A stretch of 20,850 nucleotides of DNA. Source: an uncultured Mediterraneibacter sp. (GTDB taxonomy: Bacteria > Bacillota > Clostridia > Lachnospirales > Lachnospiraceae). The notes under the pieces are model-generated. The model did not search any database, was not told the DNA's origin, and worked only from the letters and a program-made list of their open reading frames with translations. The stretch covers positions 1-20,850 of the forward strand of contig CAKRWZ010000029.1 of assembly GCA_934418295.1 (NCBI GenBank). Direction: 5' to 3'. The position numbers and the translations under genes are program-made. This document shows, piece after piece, positions 14,120 to 20,847 of the stretch. Position 1 is the first letter of the stretch, and each line of letters starts with the position of its first letter.

Positions 14120-14148
14120 TTGTATTCATAACTTGAGAATGGTATAGT
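14120..14148 (+). promoter_or_regulatory. Possible promoter of the transposase-like gene
   Basis: TTGTAT (14120-14125), 17-nt spacer, TATAGT (14143-14148), about 100 nt before the start codon. Confidence 0.45.
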
Positions 14149-14253
14149 AAAAATATCACATTTCATCGGAATTGTCTGATTTATTCGAGGCTCAGTCGGG
14201 CCGGATTTTCACACAAAGTATTTTGAAAAGGGGAGAAGGAAAAAGGAGGGGCT

Positions 14254-15021
14254 ATGACAAGAAAAGCCAGGAAAGAAAGTTTTACCGGGCTTTATCATGT
14301 AGTAGGCTGCGGAAATGGCCGGATTTTTGAGAGACAGCAGGATAAAATGCAGCTGATCTTGCAGATGGAGCAGGCAAGGCAGAAAAATGAGATCGAAATA
14401 TTTGCGTATTGCGTGATGGAGGATCACTTCCACATGCTGATACGTGCGGATTTGAAAGTGCTGTCCGGTTATATGCATGACCTTACAGGGCGCTATTCTT
14501 TGTATTTTAACGGGAAAAAGGGGAGGTGCGGACATGTTTTCGGGGAACGCTATAAAAGTGATTGTATCGAGAAGGAAACGACCTTTTGGAATTGCGTGCG
14601 TTATATCCACAATAATCCGGTCCGGGCGGGAAAAAGCGTGAATATTGCGCAGTATCCCTACAGCAGCGCGAAGGAATATCTGTTCCGCAAAGGGAATTTG
14701 ATCCATGCGGCCGGGAAAAAAGCGGTGCAGCGATATTTTCATACGCGGAAAGCATTTTTGGAATTTCACCAATATCCGACAGAGATGATTTTTGCGGATA
14801 CGGCGGCAGATCTGCAGAAGTGTAAAGAAGAAGTCTTGAAGAACCAGATTGAGAAGTATCTGGAAAGCAATCAGATGCTGCTGGGCGAATTTTTGATCGA
14901 CACAAAGGTGCGGAAAAGCTTTGTGCGGGAAGCGCATGAAAAAACGGGGCTTCCGTTCCGGCAGATTTCAGATATCACCGGAGAAATCTGTATGGAAGTG
15001 GGGTTTTTGCAGAATATTTGA
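14254..15021 (+). CDS. IS200-like / REP-associated tyrosine transposase (RAYT-type)
   Basis: A 255-residue Y1 HUH-superfamily protein. The N-terminal YHVVGCGNGRIF, the HUH motif HFH at 58-60 in FAYCVMEDHFHMLI, and RYIHNNPVRAG with the candidate catalytic Tyr117 are in the order typical of RAYTs. These are single-copy transposases that nick single-stranded hairpin repeats rather than moving themselves. Residues about 190-245 form an extra helical C-terminal region (RKSFVREAHEKTGLPFRQIS) resembling the DnaA-like helix-turn-helix found on many RAYTs. A strong SD, AAGGAGG, precedes ATG 14254. I see no insertion sequence ends or target duplication around it, so it is probably a resident gene. Confidence 0.85.
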   Translation: MTRKARKESFTGLYHVVGCGNGRIFERQQDKMQLILQMEQARQKNEIEIFAYCVMEDHFHMLIRADLKVLSGYMHDLTGRYSLYFNGKKGRCGHVFGERYKSDCIEKETTFWNCVRYIHNNPVRAGKSVNIAQYPYSSAKEYLFRKGNLIHAAGKKAVQRYFHTRKAFLEFHQYPTEMIFADTAADLQKCKEEVLKNQIEKYLESNQMLLGEFLIDTKVRKSFVREAHEKTGLPFRQISDITGEICMEVGFLQNI

Positions 15022-15045
15022 GATGACGGTGCGGGTTTCGTCCTT

Positions 15046-15072
15046 TTGTTGAAAGGAAAACTGTGTTATAAT
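15046..15072 (+). promoter_or_regulatory. Promoter of the LUD-sortase cluster
   Basis: An extended -10 box TG-T-TATAAT (15064-15072) with only a weak -35 (TTGTTG or similar near 15046), about 70 nt before the LUD gene. Confidence 0.5.
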
Positions 15073-15142
15073 CTACAGAATAAAAGGTTTTCGGAAAAAA
15101 CTGTGGCGGCAGGAAGCGGTCACAGGAAAGGAGCGGTAAAAT

Positions 15143-15778
15143 ATGACAGCCAGAGAAGACAGAAATGCGGCGCTGGCAAGACGGACGATCAAAGGTCTGC
15201 AGTCCCGCAATATGGAAGGTTATTATGCAGAGACGAAGGAAGCGGCGTTGAAAAAGGCTTTGGAATTGATCCCGGAAGGAAGTGTGGTCAGCTGGGGTGG
15301 GTCATCGACCATCGCAGAAATCGGGCTTACGGATGCGGTGCGATCCGGCAATTATCAGGTGATAGACAGAGGGGCGGCAAAGACACCGGAAGAAAAAAGA
15401 GAAAAGCAGCTGGATGCGTTTCGGGCCGATGTGTTTTTGGGAAGTGCCAATGCGCTTTCGGAAGACGGGATCATGGTAAATATCGACGGTTTCGGTAACC
15501 GGATCGGGGCATATGCCTTTGGCCCGGAGACGGTGGTGTTTGTCGTCGGTATGAATAAAGTGACAAAGACGCTGGAAGACGCAGTTTCCAGAGCCAGAAA
15601 CGAGGCGGCACCGATCAATGCCTGTCGTCTGGGGAGAAAGACCCCATGCGTGGAAAACGGAAGTTGTTTTAATTGTAAATCCGAAGATTCGATCTGTGCC
15701 AATATTATGATCACCCGTTACAATATGGTGGACGGCAGGATAAAAGTGATATTGGTCGGCGAAGAGCTGGGATTTTAG
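15143..15778 (+). CDS. LUD-domain protein (LutC/YkgG-like, DUF162)
   Basis: A 211-residue protein made of one LUD domain, the fold of LutC in lactate oxidation. Recognisable stretches are NMEGYYAETKEEA-like opening residues 23-35, SWGGSSTIAEIGL (50-62), FLGSANALSEDG (98-109) and FVVGMNKV (133-140). The C-terminal part has five cysteines (161, 169, 175, 178, 185) that could hold a metal or Fe-S cluster, as in the stand-alone clostridial subgroup. LutA and LutB partners are absent, so a lactate role is not supported by context. SD AAAGGAG precedes ATG 15143. Confidence 0.85.
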   Translation: MTAREDRNAALARRTIKGLQSRNMEGYYAETKEAALKKALELIPEGSVVSWGGSSTIAEIGLTDAVRSGNYQVIDRGAAKTPEEKREKQLDAFRADVFLGSANALSEDGIMVNIDGFGNRIGAYAFGPETVVFVVGMNKVTKTLEDAVSRARNEAAPINACRLGRKTPCVENGSCFNCKSEDSICANIMITRYNMVDGRIKVILVGEELGF

Positions 15779-15843
15779 AAAAAGCGAAACCAGGAAAAGA
15801 AAACCGGATTAAGTCAGAGTACAGAAACAGGCAGGGGAAATAC

Positions 15844-16827
15844 ATGAGTCAGGAAAACGAAAAGAAAAGAAGACCGTCTGCGGGCGGCGAAGAACCCAGA
15901 CACCCGAAAAAGAGACCGCAGCCGCAGGGACATGAAAGAAAACAGCATGTGACAGGCGATGCACAGAGGCCGCAGCATCCACAGCGCCCAAAGAGTCAGA
16001 CCGCTGGGAAAAAACGGGGAAAGAACACAAAAAAGAATGAAAATGTGCAAGGCAAAAAAAAGAAACACACCGTGTCTAACATCATTTTGGTGGTGGCGAT
16101 CATCGTGTTTATCGTATCTGCAGTGCAGCTGGTACGGTCCTTTCTCCCATATTTTGAAGGCGGTGCGGAATATGACGACCTGAAGGAACTGGTCATCCGC
16201 CAGGAAGCGGCAGAGGAGACGGAAGAGAAAAGTGCGGCAGCCCATTTCTTGGTAGATTTTAATCAGTTGAAACAGATCAATTCTGATACCGTGGCGTGGA
16301 TCCGGTTTGATGAGCCGTCTGTGATCAGCTATCCGGTGGTGCAGGGGAAAGATAACAAAAAGTATCTGACAGCCACATTCCAGGCCAATGATAATAAGTT
16401 GGGAGCTATTTTCGAAGATTTTGAAGGATCGCCGGATTTTACGGACAGGAATACTTTTATCTACGGGCACAATCTGAAAATAGGCGGAGAAATGTTTTCG
16501 CAGCTGAAAAACTACGAGGATCAGGAGTTTTATAAAAGCTATCCGTATTTTTATCTGTATACACCGGACGGGAAGGTAAAGACATATCAGATCTTTTCTG
16601 CAGGGGTGGTAAAAGATGTTGCAGAGAATTATCGGAAAACGTATACTTCCGACGAGGATTTTGCGGCATATCTTCAGATATGTAAAAAAAGTTCGCTGTA
16701 TGACACCGGGGTATCGGTGGAGAGCACAGATAAGATCGTAAGTCTGTCCACCTGTACCAATGTCAAGGAAGATGAACGTTTTCTGGTGCAGGGTGTGCTG
16801 ATCAGAGAAGAAACAGTGGAGGAGTAA
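15844..16827 (+). CDS. srtB: Class B sortase
   Basis: A 327-residue membrane-anchored transpeptidase that would cleave a sorting motif and attach proteins to the cell wall. A single transmembrane helix lies at about 78-100 and the sortase domain at about 140-320. The catalytic His209 (IYGHNL), Cys304 (LSTCTN) and Arg312 (DERF) are all present. The cytoplasmic N-terminus of about 77 residues is unusually long and rich in Lys, Arg, Pro, His and Gln. No sorting-signal substrate or iron-uptake locus is adjacent, so this is likely a housekeeping class B enzyme. SD AGGGGAAA precedes the ATG. The next gene starts 5 nt after its stop. Confidence 0.9.
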   Translation: MSQENEKKRRPSAGGEEPRHPKKRPQPQGHERKQHVTGDAQRPQHPQRPKSQTAGKKRGKNTKKNENVQGKKKKHTVSNIILVVAIIVFIVSAVQLVRSFLPYFEGGAEYDDLKELVIRQEAAEETEEKSAAAHFLVDFNQLKQINSDTVAWIRFDEPSVISYPVVQGKDNKKYLTATFQANDNKLGAIFEDFEGSPDFTDRNTFIYGHNLKIGGEMFSQLKNYEDQEFYKSYPYFYLYTPDGKVKTYQIFSAGVVKDVAENYRKTYTSDEDFAAYLQICKKSSLYDTGVSVESTDKIVSLSTCTNVKEDERFLVQGVLIREETVEE

Positions 16828-16832
16828 CAGCG

Positions 16833-17021
16833 GTGGCAGATCGATTTGATGTAGGAGATATCATAAAAATGAAAAAACCCCATCCTTGCGGCAGCTATGA
16901 ATGGGAGGTTTTGCGGGTGGGAGCAGATTTCCGCCTGAAATGTACGGGGTGCGGTCACCAGATCATGATCGCCCGCAAACTGGTAGAGAAAAACACAAGG
17001 GAAATTCGAAAAAAATCTTGA
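16833..17021 (+). CDS. DUF951 family small protein
   Basis: A 62-residue basic protein matching DUF951: FDVGDIIKMKKPHPCGSYEW, then RLKCTGCGHQIMI. Cysteines 19, 37 and 40 with a nearby His suggest a small zinc ribbon that could bind nucleic acid; no function is established. It starts with GTG at 16833, supported by GGAGGAG 9 nt upstream. The gene often lies close to rpsF-ssb-rpsR or chromosome-partition genes in Firmicutes. Here it directly precedes rpsF, and the -35 box of the ribosomal operon overlaps its last codons. Confidence 0.85.
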   Translation: MADRFDVGDIIKMKKPHPCGSYEWEVLRVGADFRLKCTGCGHQIMIARKLVEKNTREIRKKS

Positions 17022-17046
17022 ATATATCGGGGAAATGTGGTATTAT
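17018..17046 (+). promoter_or_regulatory. Promoter of the rpsF-ssb-rpsR operon
   Basis: TTGAAT (17018-17023), 17-nt spacer, TATTAT (17041-17046). The -35 overlaps the stop codon of the DUF951 gene. Confidence 0.6.
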
Positions 17047-17060
17047 GACTACTCGTGATG

Positions 17061-17117
17061 TAATGCCCAAATCCGGGCGATATCAATTCCTTGTTTCCGA
17101 AAAGAAAAGTCGGAAGC
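17061..17117 (+). promoter_or_regulatory. Structured leader of rpsF, candidate S6:S18 autoregulatory RNA
   Basis: Two hairpins precede rpsF: GCCC/GGGC (17065-17078) and TTCCGA/TCGGAA (17095-17115), with CCG triplets exposed near both. S6:S18 complexes in many bacteria bind a leader stem with a conserved CCG bulge to repress this operon. The match here is by position and general features only. Confidence 0.35.
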
Positions 17118-17142
17118 CAGAGACCATAAGGAGGTATAGACG

Positions 17143-17430
17143 ATGAATAAGTATGAATTAGCTGTTGTTGTTAGCGCAAAACTCGAAGACGACGCCAGAG
17201 CCGAAGTGATCGGTAAAGTAAAAGATCTGATCGCACGTTTTGGAGGAAATGTGACTGACGTCGATGAATGGGGTAAGAAGAGACTTGCTTATGAAATTCA
17301 GAAAATGAAAGAAGGCTACTATTATTTCATTCACTTTGATGCTGAGGCTACTGTTCCGGGCGAGATCGAGCAGCGTATGCGGATCATGGACAATGTTCTC
17401 AGATATTTATGCGTAAAACAGGAAGCATAA
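17143..17430 (+). CDS. rpsF: 30S ribosomal protein S6
   Basis: A 95-residue protein of normal length. MNKYELAVVVSAKL at the start, VDEWGKKRLAYEIQK in the middle (the conserved W-G-K-[KR]-x-L-A-Y motif) and DNVLRYLCVKQEA at the end are diagnostic of S6. It binds S18 and 16S rRNA in the platform of the small subunit. The SD AAGGAGG precedes ATG 17143. First gene of the rpsF-ssb-rpsR operon. Confidence 0.98.
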   Translation: MNKYELAVVVSAKLEDDARAEVIGKVKDLIARFGGNVTDVDEWGKKRLAYEIQKMKEGYYYFIHFDAEATVPGEIEQRMRIMDNVLRYLCVKQEA

Positions 17431-17446
17431 GAAAAGAGAGGTATTT

Positions 17447-17890
17447 ATGAATAAGGTAGTTTTGATGGGACGACTTACCAGAGACCCTGAGGTTCGCTAT
17501 TCTCAGGGAGATAATCCGTTGGCTATCGCCAGATTTACACTGGCAGTAGACCGCAGATTTAAAAGAGATGGTGAGCAGACCGCAGATTTTATCAATTGCG
17601 TTGTGTTTGGAAGATCTGCTGAATTTACGGAAAAATATTTCCATCAGGGAACAAAGGTCGTAGTCAGCGGTCGTATTCAGACCGGAAGCTACACAAACCG
17701 GGATGGCGTAAAGGTATACACGACAGAAGTGGTTGTGGAGGAGCAGGAATTTGCAGAGAGCAAAGCAGCCAGCGAATCCAACGGCGGATACCGCGCACCG
17801 GCTGCAGCAGCACCGGCACCGAGCGTAGATGCAGGCGATGGGTTTATGAATATTCCGGATGGAATAGACGAAGAGCTACCGTTTAACTAA
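17447..17890 (+). CDS. ssb: Single-stranded DNA-binding protein
   Basis: A 147-residue SSB with an N-terminal OB fold (MNKVVLMGRLTRDPEVRY, FTLAVDRRFKR, ADFINCVVFGRSAEF, KVVVSGRIQTGSYTNRDG) at about 1-105. A flexible Ala/Pro-rich linker leads to the acidic tip IDEELPFN that recruits replication and repair partners. The tip ends in Asn after the usual terminal Phe. It protects single-stranded DNA during replication. The standard position between rpsF and rpsR supports identity. Confidence 0.98.
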   Translation: MNKVVLMGRLTRDPEVRYSQGDNPLAIARFTLAVDRRFKRDGEQTADFINCVVFGRSAEFTEKYFHQGTKVVVSGRIQTGSYTNRDGVKVYTTEVVVEEQEFAESKAASESNGGYRAPAAAAPAPSVDAGDGFMNIPDGIDEELPFN

Positions 17891-17891
17891 A

Positions 17892-17922
17892 GATTCCGGT
17901 GCGGCCCGGCCGACGTGGAATC
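17892..17922 (+). other. Hairpin between ssb and rpsR
   Basis: GATTCC (17892-17897) pairs with GGAATC (17917-17922), with an inner GC-rich part. No U-tract follows, so it is more likely an mRNA processing, stability or regulatory structure than a terminator. Confidence 0.35.
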
Positions 17923-17954
17923 AACAGAATAGGTTAAGAAGGAGGATATAGCTG

Positions 17955-18218
17955 ATGGCTTACGAAAAAGGAAAAGCAGAAGGCGGGTTCAAGAGAAGAG
18001 GACCGGTTCGCAGAAGAAAAAAAGTCTGTGTATTCTGTGGAAAAGAAAATAACGAAATCGATTATAAAGATGTAGCAAAGTTGAGAAAATATGTTTCTGA
18101 GAGAGGAAAAATCCTTCCGAGAAGAATCACAGGAAACTGCGCAAAACATCAGAGAGCTCTGACTGTAGCAATCAAACGTGCACGTCACATCGCACTGATG
18201 CCTTATACAGCAGAATAA
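17955..18218 (+). CDS. rpsR: 30S ribosomal protein S18
   Basis: An 87-residue S18: RRKKVCVFC, IDYKDVAKLRKYVSERGKI, LPRRITGNCAKHQR and TVAIKRARHIALMPY are all characteristic. Cys25, Cys28, Cys62 and His65 make this the zinc-binding (C+) form, which depends on zinc; many bacteria also keep a C- copy for zinc limitation. It binds S6 on the platform. SD AAGGAGG. A terminator follows immediately. Confidence 0.98.
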   Translation: MAYEKGKAEGGFKRRGPVRRRKKVCVFCGKENNEIDYKDVAKLRKYVSERGKILPRRITGNCAKHQRALTVAIKRARHIALMPYTAE

Positions 18219-18233
18219 GATCAGGATTACAGA

Positions 18234-18267
18234 ACCGTCGCGGCACACTTGTGCAGCGGCGGTTTTC
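18234..18267 (+). terminator. Terminator of the rpsF operon
   Basis: ACCGTCGC (18234-18241) pairs with GCGGCGGT (18256-18263), with an inner GCACA/TGTGC stem, followed by TTTTC. Its U-tract is also the first bases of hairpin element copy B. Confidence 0.75.
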
Positions 18268-18383
18268 TTGCATGGCGACGAGGAAAATGCGGCATGCTTG
18301 CATGGCAGCATTTGACGACCGCTGATCAGCGGATAAAACTCGCAAAGCGTGTTTTATCGCTGCATGGCGGGTGTGATTTTAGG
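18263..18383 (+). repeat. Three-block hairpin element, copy B
   Basis: Block 1 TTTTCTTGCATGGCGACGAG (18263-18282) starts in the U-tract of the rpsR terminator. Hairpin 1 (18285-18313) has AAATGC/GCATTT and GCATG/CATGGC around loop CTTG. Block 2 TTGACGACCGC is at 18312-18322. Hairpin 2 (18329-18360) has GATAAAAC/GTTTTATC with loop AAA. Block 3 TGATTTTAGG is at 18374-18383. TGCATGGC also occurs three times (18269, 18299, 18361). The element fills the gap before the methyltransferase gene and may hold its promoter (TTGACG, then TAAAAC 16 nt on). Confidence 0.6.
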
Positions 18384-18403
18384 TGACGACACAGGAGGAC
18401 AGG

Positions 18404-19582
18404 ATGAAACGAATGGAGTTGATCGCACCGTGCCATTTTGGCCTGGAGGCGGTTTTGAAGCGGGAAATATTGGATCTGGGGTATGAGATTTCCCAGGTGG
18501 AAGACGGAAGAGTGACGTTTATCGGAGATGCGGAGGCAATCTGCCGGGCCAATATTTTTTTGAGGACGGCGGAGCGGATCCTGATCAAGATCGGAAGCTT
18601 CCGGGCGGTGACTTTTGATGAATTGTTTGAGAAGACAAAACAGCTTCCTTTTGAGGAATATATTCCGGAAAACGGAAGATTTTGGGTGAAAAAGGCTTCT
18701 TCGGTTAAAAGCACATTGTTCAGTACCTCTGACATACAATCCATTATGAAAAAGGCGATGGTGGAACGGATGAAACAGAGATACCACAATGAGTGGTTCC
18801 CGGAAGACGGGGCGGATTTTCCGATCCGTGTTTTCCTTTTGAAAGATCAGGTAACAGTGGGGCTGGATACTTCGGGAGAATCCCTGCACAAGCGCGGATA
18901 TCGAAGATTATCCGGAAAAGCGCCTATCACGGAAACTTTAGCGGCAGCGTTGATCCTGTTGACACCCTGGAGGGCAGATCGGATTTTGGTGGATCCGTTT
19001 TGCGGAAGCGGTACGTTTTTGATAGAGGCGGCGATGATGGCGGCGTCCATTGCGCCCGGCATGAACCGTGAATTTTTGTCAGAAGAATGGACCGACTTGA
19101 TCCCGAAAAAACTTTGGTACGATACGATGGATGAAGCCAATGAATTGGTGAAAGACGATGTGGAAGTGGATCTGCAGGGCTATGATATTGATCCGGAAGT
19201 GATCAAAGTGGCCCGGGAGAACGCGCGGGAAGCGGGGGTAGAGCATCTGATCCATTTTCAGCAGAGAGATGTGCGGGATCTGAATCATCCGAAAAAGTAC
19301 GGGTTCGTGATCACAAATCCGCCTTACGGAGAGCGTCTGGAAGAAAAGTCGGCTCTTCCGGAGCTGTATCAGGCCTTCGGAGAAAGTTTCCGCAGGCTGG
19401 ACAGCTGGTCGGCATATATGATTACCAGCTATGAAGACGCGGAGCGTTGGTTCGGAAGAAAAGCGGATAAGAACCGAAAAATTTACAACGGAATGATCAA
19501 GACGTATTTTTATCAATTTTTGGGGCCGAAGCCGCCGAAAAGAACAGGTCAGAATATGAAGAGGGGACGAAAAGATCGATGA
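18404..19582 (+). CDS. THUMP-domain class I SAM-dependent RNA methyltransferase (RlmL N-terminal/YpsC-like)
   Basis: A 392-residue enzyme expected to methylate a guanine or similar base in 23S rRNA or tRNA. The N-terminal ferredoxin-like and THUMP region covers about residues 1-155. The Rossmann methyltransferase domain follows, with the SAM-binding motif VDPFCGSGT (197-204) and the catalytic NPPYGERL (NPPY 305-308), which indicates N-methylation of a base. The C-terminus is lysine and arginine-rich (KPPKRTGQNMKRGRKD). ATG 18404 is chosen because AGGAGG lies 5 nt upstream; an in-frame GTG at 18383 has no such site and lies in the hairpin element. It overlaps the next gene by 4 nt. Confidence 0.88.
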   Translation: MKRMELIAPCHFGLEAVLKREILDLGYEISQVEDGRVTFIGDAEAICRANIFLRTAERILIKIGSFRAVTFDELFEKTKQLPFEEYIPENGRFWVKKASSVKSTLFSTSDIQSIMKKAMVERMKQRYHNEWFPEDGADFPIRVFLLKDQVTVGLDTSGESLHKRGYRRLSGKAPITETLAAALILLTPWRADRILVDPFCGSGTFLIEAAMMAASIAPGMNREFLSEEWTDLIPKKLWYDTMDEANELVKDDVEVDLQGYDIDPEVIKVARENAREAGVEHLIHFQQRDVRDLNHPKKYGFVITNPPYGERLEEKSALPELYQAFGESFRRLDSWSAYMITSYEDAERWFGRKADKNRKIYNGMIKTYFYQFLGPKPPKRTGQNMKRGRKDR

Positions 19583-20190
19583 AAGAGCGAAGAATCGTGT
19601 TTGCAACGGGAAATGAAAATAAAATGAAAGAGATCCGGATGATCCTGGAAGATCTGGGAATGCCGGTGATTTCGATGAAAGAAGCGGGAGCCTATGTCGA
19701 TGCGGAAGAAAACGGAAGCACCTTTGAGGAAAACGCAATGATCAAGGCTTCTGCAGTCAGTGCACTTTTGCCGGAGGATATCGTGCTGGCAGATGATTCG
19801 GGGCTGGAAATCGATTGCCTGGACAAGGCACCGGGGATTTATTCTGCCCGTTTTGCGGGAACGGACACGCCTTACGAGATCAAAAACAAAATGTTTTTGG
19901 AAAAACTGCAGGGGGTTCCGGAGGAAAAACGGACAGCTCGTTTCGTGTGTGCCATAGCAGCGGTTTTCCCGGGCGGCGTAAAGAAAACGCTCCGCGGGAC
20001 GATGGAGGGGCGGATTGCAGAAAAAGCGGCCGGATTGAACGGATTCGGATATGACCCGATTTTCTGGCTTCCGGAGTATGGCTGCACATCGGCAGAACTG
20101 GCGCCGGAAAAGAAAAATGAGATCAGTCACAGAGGCAAAGCACTGCGTGCCATGAAAAAGAAAATAGAAGCGTACATCGCAGAGAAATAA
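19579..20190 (+). CDS. rdgB: XTP/dITP diphosphatase (RdgB/HAM1 family)
   Basis: A 203-residue HAM1-family pyrophosphatase that removes non-canonical purine triphosphates (ITP, dITP, XTP) from the nucleotide pool. Diagnostic motifs: FATGNENKMKEI near the start, STFEENAMIKA, LADDSGLEID with the metal-binding DD, APGIYSARFAG, GYDPIFWLP and SHRGKAL near the end. The length is normal for the family. Its ATG overlaps the stop of the methyltransferase gene (ATGA), so translation is coupled. The phosphodiesterase gene follows after 2 nt, a pairing common in Firmicutes. Confidence 0.96.
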   Translation: MKERRIVFATGNENKMKEIRMILEDLGMPVISMKEAGAYVDAEENGSTFEENAMIKASAVSALLPEDIVLADDSGLEIDCLDKAPGIYSARFAGTDTPYEIKNKMFLEKLQGVPEEKRTARFVCAIAAVFPGGVKKTLRGTMEGRIAEKAAGLNGFGYDPIFWLPEYGCTSAELAPEKKNEISHRGKALRAMKKKIEAYIAEK

Positions 20191-20192
20191 TA

Positions 20193-20693
20193 ATGGAAAG
20201 CAAAAAGATGAGAATTCTGATTATCAGTGATACACACGGAAAACATAACCGGTTGAATGAAATACAGGAAGAGGCGGGAGATATCGATCTGCTGATCCAC
20301 CTGGGAGATATTGCGGATGGCGAATTTTATCTGGATGTGCTGTTTGATTGCCCGAAGCATTTGATCCGCGGAAATAACGATTTCTTTCTGGATCTGCCGG
20401 AGGAAAAGATTTTTCAGCTTGGAAAGTACAAGGTCTGGATCACCCACGGTCATCAGTACTATGTGTATTCCGGAACGAAGGTGCTGGAGCAGGAAGGTCG
20501 GGAAAAAGGGGCGGACATCGTAATGTTTGGCCACACGCATCTTCCGTATCTGAAAGAAAAAGACGGGATCATCCTTCTGAATCCGGGAAGCGTGGGCTAT
20601 CCCAGACAAGAAGGAAGAAGACCGTCCTTTATGATAATGGAAATGACAGAAGATGGTCAGTTGACCTTTGACCAGAGATTTCTGCCGCTTTAA
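20193..20693 (+). CDS. YfcE/MJ0936-family phosphodiesterase
   Basis: A 166-residue soluble metallophosphoesterase. The metal-site motifs are SDTHG (D13, H15), GDIAD (D39), GNND (N61-D63), THGH (H85, H87) and GHTH (H114, H116). Family members hydrolyse phosphodiester model substrates; the physiological substrate is unknown. ATG 20193 lies 2 nt after rdgB. M6 at 20208 is an alternative with a slightly better spaced GGAAAG. It is the last gene of the three-gene operon; no plus-strand terminator with a U-tract is visible. Confidence 0.92.
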   Translation: MESKKMRILIISDTHGKHNRLNEIQEEAGDIDLLIHLGDIADGEFYLDVLFDCPKHLIRGNNDFFLDLPEEKIFQLGKYKVWITHGHQYYVYSGTKVLEQEGREKGADIVMFGHTHLPYLKEKDGIILLNPGSVGYPRQEGRRPSFMIMEMTEDGQLTFDQRFLPL

Positions 20694-20735
20694 GAAGGCG
20701 TGGTTTTCTGCACATTTACAGAGATTGCATAAAAA

Positions 20736-20772
20736 ACAGACACCGATTTGTCTGCACAAATCGATGTCCTGT
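20736..20772 (-). terminator. Terminator of tRNA-Lys
   Basis: GACACCGATTTGT (20739-20751) and ACAAATCGATGTC (20756-20768) form a hairpin with one mismatch. On the minus strand it is followed by TGTTTTTTATG. It may also stop plus-strand transcripts from the operon converging on it, though no U-tract is present in that direction. Confidence 0.75.
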
Positions 20773-20774
20773 CC

Positions 20775-20847
20775 TGAGCGTGCGGGGATTCGAACCCCGG
20801 ACAACTTGATTAAAAGTCAAGTGCTCTACCACCTGAGCTACACGCCC
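20775..20847 (-). tRNA. tRNA-Lys (anticodon TTT)
   Basis: On the minus strand, GGGCGTG pairs with CACGCTC (one G-U). The D arm is AGCTCAGGTGGTAGAGC. The anticodon arm CTTGA-CTTTTAA-TCAAG gives TTT. The T arm is CCGGGGTTCGAATCCCCG. The sequence is complete; CCA is not encoded. The promoter, and any tRNAs upstream, lie beyond the right edge. Confidence 0.95.

Noticed and set aside
14209..14937. Long minus-strand open frame opposite the transposase-like gene
   Set aside because: A shadow of the RAYT-type gene: no ribosome binding site and no family resemblance, whereas the plus frame has clear HUH motifs.
14160..15060. Insertion sequence around the RAYT-type gene
   Set aside because: I found no inverted ends, target duplication or subterminal IS200/IS605 hairpins; the small TCCTTT/AAAGGA hairpin after the gene is too weak.
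18319..18332. 14-bp perfect palindrome CCGCTGATCAGCGG as an operator
   Set aside because: It occurs only in copy B and overlaps block 2 and hairpin 2 of the element; copy A lacks it, so a conserved protein site is not supported.
18383..18403. GTG start for the RNA methyltransferase
   Set aside because: It lies in block 3 of the hairpin element and lacks a ribosome binding site, while ATG 18404 has AGGAGG.
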